Assembly (NCBI GenBank): GCA_049999725.1
Contig: JBNGIS010024633.1
Coordinates: 1-21,267, forward strand
DNA: 21,267 nt
Reading direction: 5' to 3'
Source: Haplomitrium mnioides
Lineage: Eukaryota; Marchantiophyta; Haplomitriopsida; Calobryales
Of the stretch, positions 11,153-19,665 are shown piece by piece (the first letter of the stretch is position 1; each line of letters opens with the position of its first letter). Under the pieces are notes generated by a model that saw nothing but the letters and a program-made list of their open reading frames with translations, was not told where the DNA came from and did not search any database. A program made the translations under genes and the position numbers.

Positions 11153-12142
11153 CTATTTGGGTTTAGGCTCAAAAAAAGAACTCTTTTGTTTTGCTGGTCA
11201 ATTCAGTCTGTAGATGAATCCAACCATCAAAGATAATTCATTGTTCTGAAGATCTTGATCATCATGATAAACACTGTTATTTTCTTTGTAATAAGTTTTC
11301 GAAGGATGAGTTCCTTCTTCAGGATTAGGAGAACTACACTATATCAAAACAGAACCTTCATCAATATCTTGAACATTTGGAAATGTTTTTGATAACATAG
11401 TTGGTGCCCATGGAGATAACTCCAACAAAATATTGATTGATTAAGATTCTTTGCTAAAATCATTTCCCAAACTATCGTTTGAAGATTCCTCCAAAAGAAT
11501 TCGGTTTGTTTCATATTTCCCAATCTCATTGTGAGGTCCAACTTGAATTGAAACCACTCGTTGTTTGAGTAGTGCTATCAAGAACAACAATTCATCTCCA
11601 ACATTGAAACCTTCCATTGATTCTATGCATTTTTTGTTTTGAGCAAACATAATTTGATCTTGAACATTGAGGTCTCCCTCATATGAGGACAAAGAAAAGT
11701 CCACAACTATCTAAGAATTTTGAGTTGAACGTCTTTCTGTTGATCTGTTGGAGTAGTCAAAAGAAATATTCAACTTTGATCGTTTGGCCGACAACAAAGA
11801 TCTTGTGCACGCAAAAGATTATGTCTTCAATCCTATACAAGTAGTAGGTTCGCTCTTTGATCCTTTGCGAGCAAGTTGTTCACTCCTTAATACTATGCGC
11901 ACATTGGGTTCACTCCTTGACCTTATGCATGTATAGAGCTCAATCTCTGATCCTATGCGCCCATAGAATTCACCTTCTTGATCTTCTCGCGCGGAGCTAT
12001 TTGATTCAACAAAAGCCATCTTTTTCCCCAATGTACTTGCCATCACACTTGATGCTTTTGGTAGTATATCGCTCACCTCCAAAGAATTATGGTTTAAACA
12101 AATCTCTAACTGCCGATCAAAAGAAACACTTTTTGTGAGCAT
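11153..12142 (-). pseudogene. Exon 1 of the DUF7869-like pseudogene (N-terminal part)
   Basis: A single frame runs from the ATG at 12142 to a possible donor site (AG|GTAAAC, GT at 11152-11151). It is broken by stops at 11819-11821, 11711-11713 and 11441-11443, with three more near 11337, 11200 and the exon end. The first 107 codons are open. Residues about 60-105 form a 10-residue tandem repeat of the SEPN..RIGSR kind. After the first stop the frame continues with a serine- and asparagine-rich, acidic sequence (for example LLEESSNDSLGNDF). I recognise no domain in this exon. The start is chosen because it opens the longest frame and a TATAAA lies about 220 bp upstream. Confidence 0.5.
11827..11986 (-). 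repeat. 30-bp in-frame tandem repeat in exon 1
   Basis: The phrase tcctatgcgc or a variant starts at 11831, 11861, 11891, 11921, 11951 and (decayed) 11981, an exact 30-bp spacing. As 30 is divisible by three, it encodes a 10-residue repeat on the minus strand (SEPN..RIGSR type). Each unit contains a copy of the CTATGC..GCATAG palindrome found elsewhere in 6.6-14.1 kb. Confidence 0.9.
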
Positions 12143-12643
12143 TAATCTTAGAATTCTAACCTTTTCTTGCCTTTAAGAACTCCAACCATTGATAAAGCTT
12201 ACTAAAAATCAACTATTTGAAGAAACTATTGAAACAAATATTGTCAACCTCTTACGGCCTATCTAAAATAAGTGTTTTTTTTTTAAATCTAAAACGATAA
12301 AATTGTGAATTTTTTATGAAGAAAATGAAAAAAAGAAATTGGAAAGATGAAAATAAGCCATGCTTTATATACTAACTTTTCTTTGCACAATGCAAACCTA
12401 CGTGTCAAGAGCTTTGCAAATCATTTTTTGGTGGGAAAAGGTATTTTTTGAAATTTACGTATGAAAAGAGTGACAATAGAAGTTTCTTCCCGTCGTTGCA
12501 AGTTTACTTTCTAGTTTTTTTTTCTTGTTATCATTGTTTTTGCATTTTCTTGTTATTTTGCTATTTTCAGCTGTTCATTTTTTGTGAACTTTTGTTCATC
12601 AGATTTTTTCCTTCAAATTCTACCTATTTTTACTTTTGAGAAA
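12143..12643. promoter_or_regulatory. Divergent promoter region between the two pseudogenes
   Basis: About 500 bp separate the two head-to-head start codons. A TATATAAA sequence reads on the minus strand at 12371-12364, about 220 bp upstream of the minus start. The same site reads TTTATATAC on the plus strand, about 270 bp upstream of the plus start, so it could serve either gene. Further features are a T-run at 12275-12284, pyrimidine-rich 5' leader sequence at 12480-12640, and a motif (cctacgtgtcaagagctttg, from 12397) that recurs at 14197. The promoter role is inferred from position and the TATA match only. Confidence 0.4.
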
Positions 12644-13979
12644 ATGGCATCACATGTCAATGTTTCCAAACCTGCTCAACTGAAGCTTTTTAGATACTTG
12701 AATGTTCTCAAGATTCTAGAGCCAAAACAATTAGAGCAAGAATGGCTACCTAATTGTGGATCCATGAAAGCCATAGATCAACACCTTTATCTTTTTGATG
12801 GTGAAGGTGAAAAATATAACTTTGGCCTTTTGGTCTAAATAAGCATGATTAGAGATTGGCAGCGAGCCAACATCGGGTTGTTGGTGCAATCACCCAATAG
12901 CATTATCCTTTTCGAAGCCTCTCGCAAATGATATTGCTTTTGGGAGATAAACCAGATGGATATCTTCACCAAGAATCTACATTCGACTAAAGACAAAGGC
13001 AAGGTAAGATCTTTAAAGTATTTTTCATTTGTTTCTATTTTCTAATGACTCGAAACTCAATGCACCCATGGACTCCCTAGTCTATGCAAGCATGCACTCT
13101 CGAGTCTCTACTTGCTTAGACTCCTAAGTCCATGCTCGCATGGACCCAAAGTCAATGCTCACAAGAACTCCCTAGTCCAGGTGAGTAAGGAGTTTGGAGT
13201 CCATGCGCACATGGACTAGCGAGTCCTTGCGCACATGAACTAGCGAGTCTATGCCCGTATAGACTAGCAATTCTTTGCGCGCATGGACTAACGAGTCCTT
13301 GCCTGCATAGACTAAAAAGTCCTTGCACGCATGGACTTACTAGTCCTTACACGCATGGACTTACTAGTCCTTGCATGCCTAGACTCTCTAGTCAATATAT
13401 GCATGGACTAGAGAGTCCAAGCATACAAGGTCTAGTGACTCCCTGTGAGCATGGACTCCCCAATCTTTCTTAGCTTTGATTGAATGTCTGGTACATTATT
13501 ACTCTTTACAACACCTGGAGAGTTTTTTGTTTAACATGTTTGATCTTTTTTATTTTGTTTTTCAGTTCACTTAATATTTGGCAAACTTCATTGATGCCTA
13601 CCCGAATGCAAAGTACATCAAACAAGACTTCATCAAGGTGGTTATCAACATCAAACACCTGAAACCCAAGCAGGAAGTCCACATTGCGCAATTAGTGCCA
13701 CATCTAAGCGCAACAACAATGTCAGTAGTAACAGCAAGACCTTCATTTGCAAAAAAAAGAAAGGCAAAAGAGCCATTCGAGGTTCCAAAAAAGAAGAAAC
13801 ATGTCATCCCAAAGAAGAAGACTATTCCAGCACGAGTTATTAAGAACGAGCCTACACCCTCCCCATCTCCTTCAAGGCCATCTTTTGCAGCCCTTACGTC
13901 TTCAACTACGAGCAATTCAGAGGAGGAAGCAAAGTCAGAGCCTATGCAAGCTCCAACATCAAGCTTGCGTAGGCTTTAG
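12644..13979 (+). pseudogene. Two-exon gene for an unrecognised basic, probably nuclear protein, with stops
   Basis: Exon 1 runs 12644-13003 (120 codons), the intron 13004-13565 (GGCAAG|GTAAGA ... TTTTCAG|), and exon 2 13566-13979 (138 codons including the stop). Both exon lengths are multiples of three and join in phase, which supports the model. The ATG at 12644 has a good plant context (aaaATGGC). Three in-frame stops break it: 12836-12838, 12929-12931 and 13572-13574. Seen in exon 1: LKLFRYLNVLKILEPKQLEQ, CGSMKAIDQHLYLFDGEGEK and SPNSIILFEASRK. Exon 2 starts with ANFIDAYPNAKYIKQDF and then becomes lysine-rich (KKRKAKEPFEVPKKKKHVIP, a strong nuclear-signal type), followed by a Pro/Ser-rich acidic tail. 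I do not recognise the family. The divergent position suggests it is the partner of the DUF7869-like gene. Confidence 0.6.
13055..13461. repeat. 24-bp tandem array of palindromes inside the intron
   Basis: About 17 units of 24 bp (a few of 23). The best units start at 13198, 13222, 13246, 13270, 13294, 13318, 13342, 13366, 13390, 13414 and 13438 with no length drift. Each is an imperfect form of the 20-bp palindrome AGTCCATGCGCGCATGGACT plus a 4-bp spacer such as agcg. The idealised 20-mer is its own reverse complement. The array fills most of the intron 13004-13565 but leaves both splice sites free. Confidence 0.95.
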
Positions 13980-14055
13980 TTGTCCATGCATGCATAGGCT
14001 TTAGTTTTTAAAGCTCACATGGTCCTTAGTTGTCTAAGCACGCCTTGGTTTTAGC
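13939..14055. repeat. Degenerate palindrome copies at the 3' end of the plus gene
   Basis: Four or five diverged units follow each other: gcctatgcaag, gcttgcgtaggctttagttg, gtccatgcatgcataggc, gctcacatggtccttagttg and gtctaagcacgccttgg. Spacing is about 24-30 bp, with a shared ctttagtt spacer. The first units lie in the last codons of the plus gene (SEPMQAP) and the rest just beyond its stop. Confidence 0.7.
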
Positions 14056-14352
14056 AAATTTTTCACAATTATTTTGTTTCAACAATTCTCTTGCGCTACA
14101 CATTTGGATTCTAGTTCAAAGTTCTTACATGTGACAAACTCAACATTCCACACGTATGTAACCTTTACCATTCCAAGTACAAAGTTTCTTCAACAGCCTC
14201 TACGTGCAAGAGCTTTGCGGATCAAAAATCATGTGTGTTTAAGCATCTTTTTCTATTGAATATATTTTTGATAAAATTTGAGTGTTTTCATCAATTTGTA
14301 AAATGAATGATATCTTGGTTAGTTTTGAAAATATTTAACAATGTTGAATGAT
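14056..14352. other. Spacer between the plus pseudogene and the copia element
   Basis: No gene is supported. From 14197 it contains a near copy (tctacgtgcaagagctttgc) of the motif at 12397, that is, one copy before and one after the plus-strand gene. The last bases, atgat at 14348-14352, are the candidate left target-site duplication of the copia element; the right partner was not found. Confidence 0.4.
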
Positions 14353-14593
14353 TGTTGTAATAGATAATGCAACATGTATGGCTCAATAGCTCAAGGTGTG
14401 GTGTGCAATACTTCTCCTCTCATCTCTCATCTCATATGTCAATAATAATCTCTATAACAATCATACACGATAATGTTTGTATCTAGGATTAGTATAGCTT
14501 AATCTACTCACTAATAGTAGATTAGTAACCTAATTATAGATTAGATGAAGTATATTCTAATACTAGTTTTATGTTACTCTATATATCATAACA
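14353..14593 (-). repeat. Probable 3' LTR of the copia element
   Basis: On the minus strand it starts TGTTATGATATATAGAG directly after a polypurine tract and would end TATTACAACA at 14353, giving TGTT..AACA ends. The outer end is a guess from that terminal pattern; a longer LTR is possible. It contains a 9-bp stem (TAATCTACT/AGTAGATTA) at 14500-14524 and a pyrimidine tract (ctcctctcatctctcatctc, about 14412-14431). At about 240 bp it is short but within the range for copia elements. Confidence 0.6.
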
Positions 14594-14604
14594 CTCCCCC
14601 TTGG
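14594..14604 (-). other. Polypurine tract of the copia element
   Basis: The minus strand reads CCAAGGGGGAG immediately before the LTR start TGTTATG. The AGGGGGAG|TGTTA junction is the usual form of the plus-strand priming site in plant copia elements. It fixes the inner edge of the 3' LTR at 14593. Confidence 0.8.
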
Positions 14605-14964
14605 TTATAACATGGGGAAGGTTATAAACAATTGTAACATAAAGTGAGAGATAGATATAAAAAAGAATAGCTCCAACTCAAACAATAGAATCCATATAAC
14701 AAAATAATGATATTGTCTCATTAAAACCCTTTTATACTCCTTCAAGGGAAAGAGTACAACCATCATCATATCATGGATTTTGTAATATGAAAAAGAAAAA
14801 GCCATGCTATAAAATGATGAATCATATAGATATAGGCCATAAAAATATAAATAAATATGATAATGAGTGAGATGATCAAAAGATATATAGATCCAAGAAA
14901 AAACAATATGCTGCCAAAATATAAAGTATGATTGTGGATAATATGAAAAAATAGAAAATATCAA
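14605..14964 (-). other. 3' untranslated region of the copia element
   Basis: It lies between the RNase H end and the polypurine tract. A minus-strand frame stays open here (150 codons from 15057, rich in F, I, Y and L), but only its first 25 or so codons are RNase H. The stretch around 14690-14780 (minus: CTTGAAGGAGTATAAAAGGG, then TTTTAATGAGACAATATCA) resembles the conserved non-coding tail common in plant copia elements. I do not call a gene. Confidence 0.55.
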
Positions 14965-16700
14965 AGATGTCACTGAAGATCGTAATAGTCTAAATAATCG
15001 GCGTAGTCCAATAAGATCACAATATTGTTGATGTAGTGCAGGAGGTAAAGCCTTCATAAGTAGATCCGCTATATATTATCCTTACCGGCGATCATCTACA
15101 CTCAAATAGTATTATCTTAATGCTCATATGTAAAAAGGAATTTTGGCGCAATATGTTTAATGCGATCTCCTCTAATAAATCCATGTGAGATCTGCTCCAC
15201 ACATGCCAAATTATCCTCACAGATAATAGTAGGGTTAGATAAACAAGGTAAACCACAAGAAATATAAACATGATCAAGCATCATACGTTAATATATCTAT
15301 TCCCTACTGGCTTCATACAGAGCTATTATCTTTGCATAGTTGGAAGATGTGCAAGTTAGATTTTTCTTAGAACTCTTCCATGATATAGTTGTAGAACCAT
15401 ATAGGAATACATATCCGATTTGGGATTTAGCATCATCAAGATCCGATAGGTGTCTTGCATTCGCATAACCGGTTAGGATTTGATCATTGGTTTTTGGGAA
15501 ATAAAGCCCCAAGTTAGTGATTCCTTGCAAATATCTGAATATTTGCTTGATACGATTCCAATGTCTTATAATAAGTTGTGAGTTATGCTTGGCTAGTAGG
15601 TTCACAACAAAGAAAATATCTGGTCGAGTTTGATTTACTAAGAATATAAGAGCTTCTATAGCGGAGAGATATGGTATCTTGGATCCTATGATAAGCTCTA
15701 TATCTTTTCTTTTACAGAATAAATCTTTGTCTCTGTCCAGTATTCTAATCTCTATAGGTGGTATTACTAGATGAGATTTATCCATATTAAATTGTTTTAG
15801 AACTAACTTAGCATAAGTACTCTGATGAACTAGTATGCCATTGTCAAGGTACTCAAACTGTAGTCCTAAGCAATAGGTGGTCTTACCAATATCCATCATA
15901 TCAAAAATTTTCTTAAACATAGATATGATCTGCTCAAGTAGGGATTGGTGACCAAATAAGTTTATATTATCAGTATAAATTGCGACAATAATAAATTGTT
16001 TGTCAACATGTTTGATGAATAAACTTGGTGCAATGTCATCATAGTGAAAACCCATGGCTATCATCTCCTCTTTAAATCTTTGATACCATATACAACCGCT
16101 TTGCTCAAGTCTATAAATAAATCTTATGATCTGGACATCATATCCATTCTTGGCTAGAGCATGGATTGATGCGTAGGGGGGCACTATAGGTCTACTCTTC
16201 TTAGGAGGGCACTATAGGTCTACTCTTCTTAGACTGCATCCCATGGACTAAAGGTCCAAGCTGAGTATTCCCTCTCTTGGGCTTTATATTGGTCGTTGGT
16301 AATGAGGTAGATGGGTCGCTAAATGGTTTTCTCTTAGAGAATTCTCCCCCTAAATATGATAGATATTCCTAGCTATAAGCTTTGGGAGAGCTTTCATTTA
16401 GATATGGGTATCTAATAACCTTTATAGTTATGCTATCACAACATGCAATTGATGTGTCATGAGCTCATGTCCAAGAGAAAATCCTACTAAGAACCGGTAT
16501 GTCACACCATCCATAACTAGGGCATATGTGATTTCATAGTCTCTCCCAAGTATCAGTGTATAGCCCTTGGCTACAAGACGTGTTTTATTTTTCTTTTTCA
16601 CAAAAATCCACCTATATTCGATTAAGTTTGCGTTAGAGGGTATAGGGATTAAAGGTCCGAATACTTTCCTCTTTATCATAGAATCCAATTTGCAATGCAT
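14965..16700 (-). pseudogene. Copia reverse transcriptase and RNase H, inactive
   Basis: Role: copies element RNA to DNA and removes the RNA strand. RT begins with KRKVFGPLIPIPSNANLIEY, then YRWIFVKKKN, RLVAKGYTLILGRDYEITYA and VMDGVTYRFLVGFSLGHELM; then IYRLEQSGCIWYQRFKEEMI, and IVAIYTDNINLFG where the catalytic YVDD should be (here YTDN). Further on are YCLGLQFEYLDNGILVHQS, YLSAIEALIFLVNQTRPDIF and HWNRIKQIFRYLQGITNLGL. RNase H starts at GYANARHLSD (normally GYADA, so the first catalytic Asp is lost). It runs through SWKSSKKNLTCTSSNYAKII to a stop at 15297-15299, then in the same frame PTIICEDNLACVEQ, GDRIKHIAPKFLFTYEH and MIAGKDN. After a frameshift near 15065 it ends with LLMKALPPALHQQYCDLIGL. 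The segment at 16185-16427 is the most damaged part. Confidence 0.9.
16176..16231. repeat. 28-bp tandem duplication within copia RT
   Basis: Two adjacent copies of a segment containing ggcactataggtctactctt, starting about 16176 and 16204, almost identical. A gain of 28 bp shifts the frame, but the flanking blocks are again in one frame, so another indel in 16232-16427 must compensate. The near identity suggests it is younger than most of the decay in this element. Confidence 0.85.
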
Positions 16701-17198
16701 CGCCTTTTCTCATTCAATCTAATCAAGGTTGTCCATAGCTTCTTTGACAGACCGTGGATCAGGGGGTCCATCGGATGTAGTCTGTGAAATCATAAATGAA
16801 AAATTATCATCCATATTAACACTTTCTTATTGCTATAGTATCCTAGTGTCCATATAGTGGATTGAAATTTCTTTATTATTCAAGATCTTTAAAAGAGAGA
16901 TAGTAGGCTAAGATGGTAGTGTAATAGATGATGATGCTGAAATAGGCCCATCAGTTGAGAATATAGTCCTCTTTGTCAAAATTCTTTGCCTTGGTTGAGA
17001 GTTTTTTGAACCTAAAGGCCGCCCTCTCTTTTGCCTTGGTAATTGATCACTTGTTGTTACAATAGTGTCATGAATTCTTGCAGATATATTTACAGCAGGA
17101 ATATATGATCATGTTACTTTTGCAATCTCATTAAAAGAGTCAAGCAATTGTTTGACAACTGTAGTCAAGTGAAGAAGTCTTTTGACTTCATTCTCACA
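16701..17198 (-). pseudogene. Copia integrase C-terminal and linker region
   Basis: This joins the integrase core to RT in the same frame as both, with several stops. Recognisable pieces on the minus strand are KRGRPLGSKNSQPRQR (about 17030-16980), a basic RGRPxGSK patch typical of the integrase-RT linker in this copia lineage; MDDNFSFMISQTTSDGPPDP (about 16813-16755); and SVKEAMDNLD (about 16753-16724), followed by the RT start at 16700. Confidence 0.7.
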
Positions 17199-18188
17199 TT
17201 ACCTTGTTCTCTGATCTATCCATAAAGTGGATATTTTCTCCCATTCTAACCTTTTCGGTAATGAAGAATTTTTATCTTCAAATAATAGTGGGAAGATATC
17301 CTCGTAGAAGTGGCAATCTGCAAATCTAGCTTGAAATACATCCATTGTGGATGGTTCTAGATAACGTATGATTGATGGGGATTTATATCCCACATAGATG
17401 CCCTTTTGTCTTTGAGAACTTATTTTAGTCTTTTTCGGTCTCATAATCGGAACAAGGACTTGACAATCAAAAATTTGTAGATGAGATGGATCGGAAATAG
17501 TCCCATATGAAAGTTGGTGAGGTGTCAATGTATTGAATGCTTATGGTAAGAATTTTAATAATGATGCAGCAAGTAATACAGCGTGGTCCCATACATAAAT
17601 TGGTGATTTGATCTATATGAACATGGGCCTAGTTATCATCTGTATGTTGGAAATAACTCTTTCCGCTATGCCATTTTGAAAATGAATATGAGCCACAAAG
17701 TATTGGGTATCTATACTCGTGGTCATGCAAAAATCATCAAAAATATTTGATGTAAACTCTCCCGCATTGTCAACTCATAGAACTCTGATTGGATTTTCTA
17801 GAAATTGAGCTTTCAATTTCAAAATATGTGCCAAAATCCTAGGAAAGACTAACTTTTGGGTAGAGAGTAGAGACACTTGTGACCATTTTAATGACGTGTA
17901 GATAATAACCAAGAATTACGGAAAAGGTCCACTTGGTAGGTCTATAGGACCACAAAAATTTGTGTGTATTCTCTCAACAAATCTCAGTATATCCATCATG
18001 GTTTTGGATATTGCTGGTCGTAGGACTAGCTTACCTTGAGAACATTCGATGCATTGTTTATTGATCATGTTTGGTTTAACTCTAATAAGAATAAATCTGG
18101 ACACTTTGAGAATATTTTGAAACATCATCATGCTTGGATGTCCTAATTTTATGCCATAATATGTTGTGATCAATTTTTTTTGCATCAA
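17199..18188 (-). pseudogene. Copia integrase (pre-integrase zinc domain and core), inactive
   Basis: Role: inserts the cDNA into the host genome. The pre-integrase part has YGIKLGHPSMMMFQNILKVS and CIECSQGKLVLRP (the H..C..C zinc pattern), then RFVERIHTNFCGPIDLPSGP, where N replaces the Asp normally found in IHxDxCGP, the first catalytic residue. The core continues with FLENPIRV, a TGA stop, VDNAGEFTSNIFDDF (second catalytic Asp kept) and HIHFQNGIAERVISNIQMIT (catalytic Glu kept). After two more stops come TPHQLSYGTISDPSHLQIFD, GIYVGYKSPSIIRYLEPSTM and FADCHFYEDIFPLL. One frame runs through the whole block. The frameshift separating it from protease lies near 18130-18180. Confidence 0.9.
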
Positions 18189-18582
18189 GTAAGAAACTTT
18201 GAATTTGCGTTACACAAAACCCAAGGGAATACGCAAAAAGTGTTTCTTTTATTTCAGATTCTTCAAGAGTGTTTTGTAAAATATGTAACACCTCCTGATC
18301 TTTACAAGTGCTTGTTTGTATATGGAATCCATGATCTCTTATATATTTAAAGCTAATGAGATTCCTAGTAGCACTTGGTGCATATATAGTAGATCTGATA
18401 TGCAATATAGTTTCTTGTGGCATTGTGATTATAGCTGGTCTATGTCCTTCTTCTATCAAGTTACTGCCCATAATTGTTGTCACATTCTGACTTGAAGGCG
18501 TTATATTTGTGAAGAATGATATGCACTTCAATATAGTGTGAGTGCTACCACTATCAATTATGCATGTATTAATGTCATCCAA
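18082..18582 (-). pseudogene. Copia aspartic protease segment
   Basis: Role: cleaves the gag-pol polyprotein. The active-site motif is intact (CIIDSGSTHTILK near residue 8). The segment continues with ATRNLISFKYIRDHGFHIQT and reaches LWHKIRTSKHDD, the start of the pre-integrase region, where it runs out of frame with the block beginning at 18188. It is in the same frame as gag and is separated from it by two stops at about 18600-18624. This is the least damaged catalytic site of the element. Confidence 0.85.
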
Positions 18583-18621
18583 TTTAGAAGCTAAGGATAT
18601 ACACTATAATATGTGATTTTC

Positions 18622-19665
18622 TCAAGCAGCCAAATCATCTCCCTTATCAATATAATTGTTGAATGTATTTGTTTGTTCCATGAACACTCTATGCTTTTTT
18701 GTAATAGATTGTTTACTCTTTTCTTTTTCATACATTGCAACCAGATGTGTAGGGATTCTGCATATTTTCTGAGTATAGCCCATGGTACCACATCTGGTAC
18801 ATATAGTTGTGCCTCTAATATTACTTGATGATGGCATATTTCTGCTTCTATTTTGAGATCGGCCACCTCTTTGTCCTCTTGGAAAATATTTTCCTACAGA
18901 GCTCTTTCCTCTTCCTCTCCCTATAAATTGGTTATTATACATTCCAATCATTGGGGCTTTTTGTTTATATGAGGCTTGCATGTTGGAACCATATCTGGTT
19001 CCTTGTCGTAGTTGTCCTCTATTGTTTACTAGTTTATTGTAATAAACTTAAGGTGGTTGAGATAATGGCAGAGTTCCACAAGGTCTAGTTTTAGAGTTTT
19101 TCATCAATAAGTCTTGATGTTTCTCTACTAATAGTAAATATGCAATTAATTTAGAATATCTTCTGAAGTTCATATTTCTGTATTGTACAAAAATTATCAT
19201 ATTTGTAGGATGGAAAGTTGATAATGTTTTCTCTATTTGTTCCTCTTCAGAAATAAGATGTCCACAGAGAGTTAATTGACTTATGATTTTGACAAGTTCA
19301 CTGTTATACTTGGATATTGTTGTAAATTCCTGAATTCTCAAATTTACCCAATCATGCATTGCTTTTGGCAAATGGATTATCTTTGTGTGGTCAAAGTTCT
19401 CTTTTAAGCTGTCCCACAACAATCTGGAGTTACTCTCATTTAAATATTGGAGTTTAAGAGGATCAGATAGGTGGTGTTTGAGAAACACCAATGCTTGTGC
19501 TTTCTGCTGAGCATTGATATCCTCATCAGTTAGGATAGTTGTTTCCAATCCTTTGGAAGTGAGGTAAGCAGCAGCATCAAGTGACCAAGAGAGATAATTT
19601 TCTCCTTCTATGGTCAAGCTTTTAAAACTTAGTTTTTTTATTTCATAGAATGTTGATATGAACAA
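18622..19665 (-). pseudogene. Copia gag with one internal stop and a mutated zinc knuckle
   Basis: Role: forms the virus-like particle and binds element RNA. A single frame of about 347 codons is interrupted by one TAA at 19048-19050. The N-terminal half has LSFKSLTIEGENYLSWSLDA, ALVFLKHHLSDPLKLQYLNE, LLWDSLKENFDHTKIIHLPK and QLTLCGHLISEEEQIEKTLS, the standard gag core of plant copia elements. The C-terminal part is Arg/Gly-rich (FIGRGRGKSSVGKYFPRGQR), followed by CTRCGTMGYTQKIC, a CCHC knuckle in which Tyr replaces His. The start at 19665 is the first ATG before the core. Confidence 0.9.

Larger units (their letters stand above)
7993..12142 (-). pseudogene. Degenerate multi-exon gene of the DUF7869-like family
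   Basis: Seen: coding-like minus-strand blocks at 12142-11153, 10939-10463 and about 9632-7993, separated by apparent introns. In order they contain an N-terminal part with 10-residue repeats; a block with IVSRRAFKLILTVGNDKIQ, WMESFFQGHYERIPTHKVY and FPNVKIPKCNRF; a block with YLGIVINRMDQKKIAILHW; then LDNTTRENEN and VGFLTVGHTHDQIDQMF; then KIWRKQFSIDEFSLT and a C-terminal segment ending TTLATIKSNLF. Known, from memory: this motif order (RRAF, FPxVxIPK, DGMDQ, QLDN..ENKN, GHTHxDID) is typical of a widespread eukaryotic protein family catalogued as DUF7869, of unproven function; I cannot confirm the name here. The gene is dead: at least ten in-frame stops, several frameshifts in the last exon, and the cysteines expected after NRF are replaced (FVVFETREEI). 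It lies head to head with the plus-strand gene at 12644. Confidence 0.72.

Noticed and set aside
13598-13915. 105-codon minus-strand frame opposite exon 2
   Set aside because: It is the antisense of the lysine-rich exon (hence its Phe-rich sequence); the plus-strand exon is supported by phase-matched splice sites.
14605-15057. 150-codon hydrophobic minus-strand frame, possible membrane protein
   Set aside because: Its start is the end of copia RNase H and the remainder matches the expected 3' non-coding tail before the polypurine tract.
15092-15277. 61-codon minus-strand frame
   Set aside because: It is a shadow of the RNase H frame, which reads PTIICEDNLACVEQ and GDRIKHIAPKFLFTYEH in the neighbouring frame.
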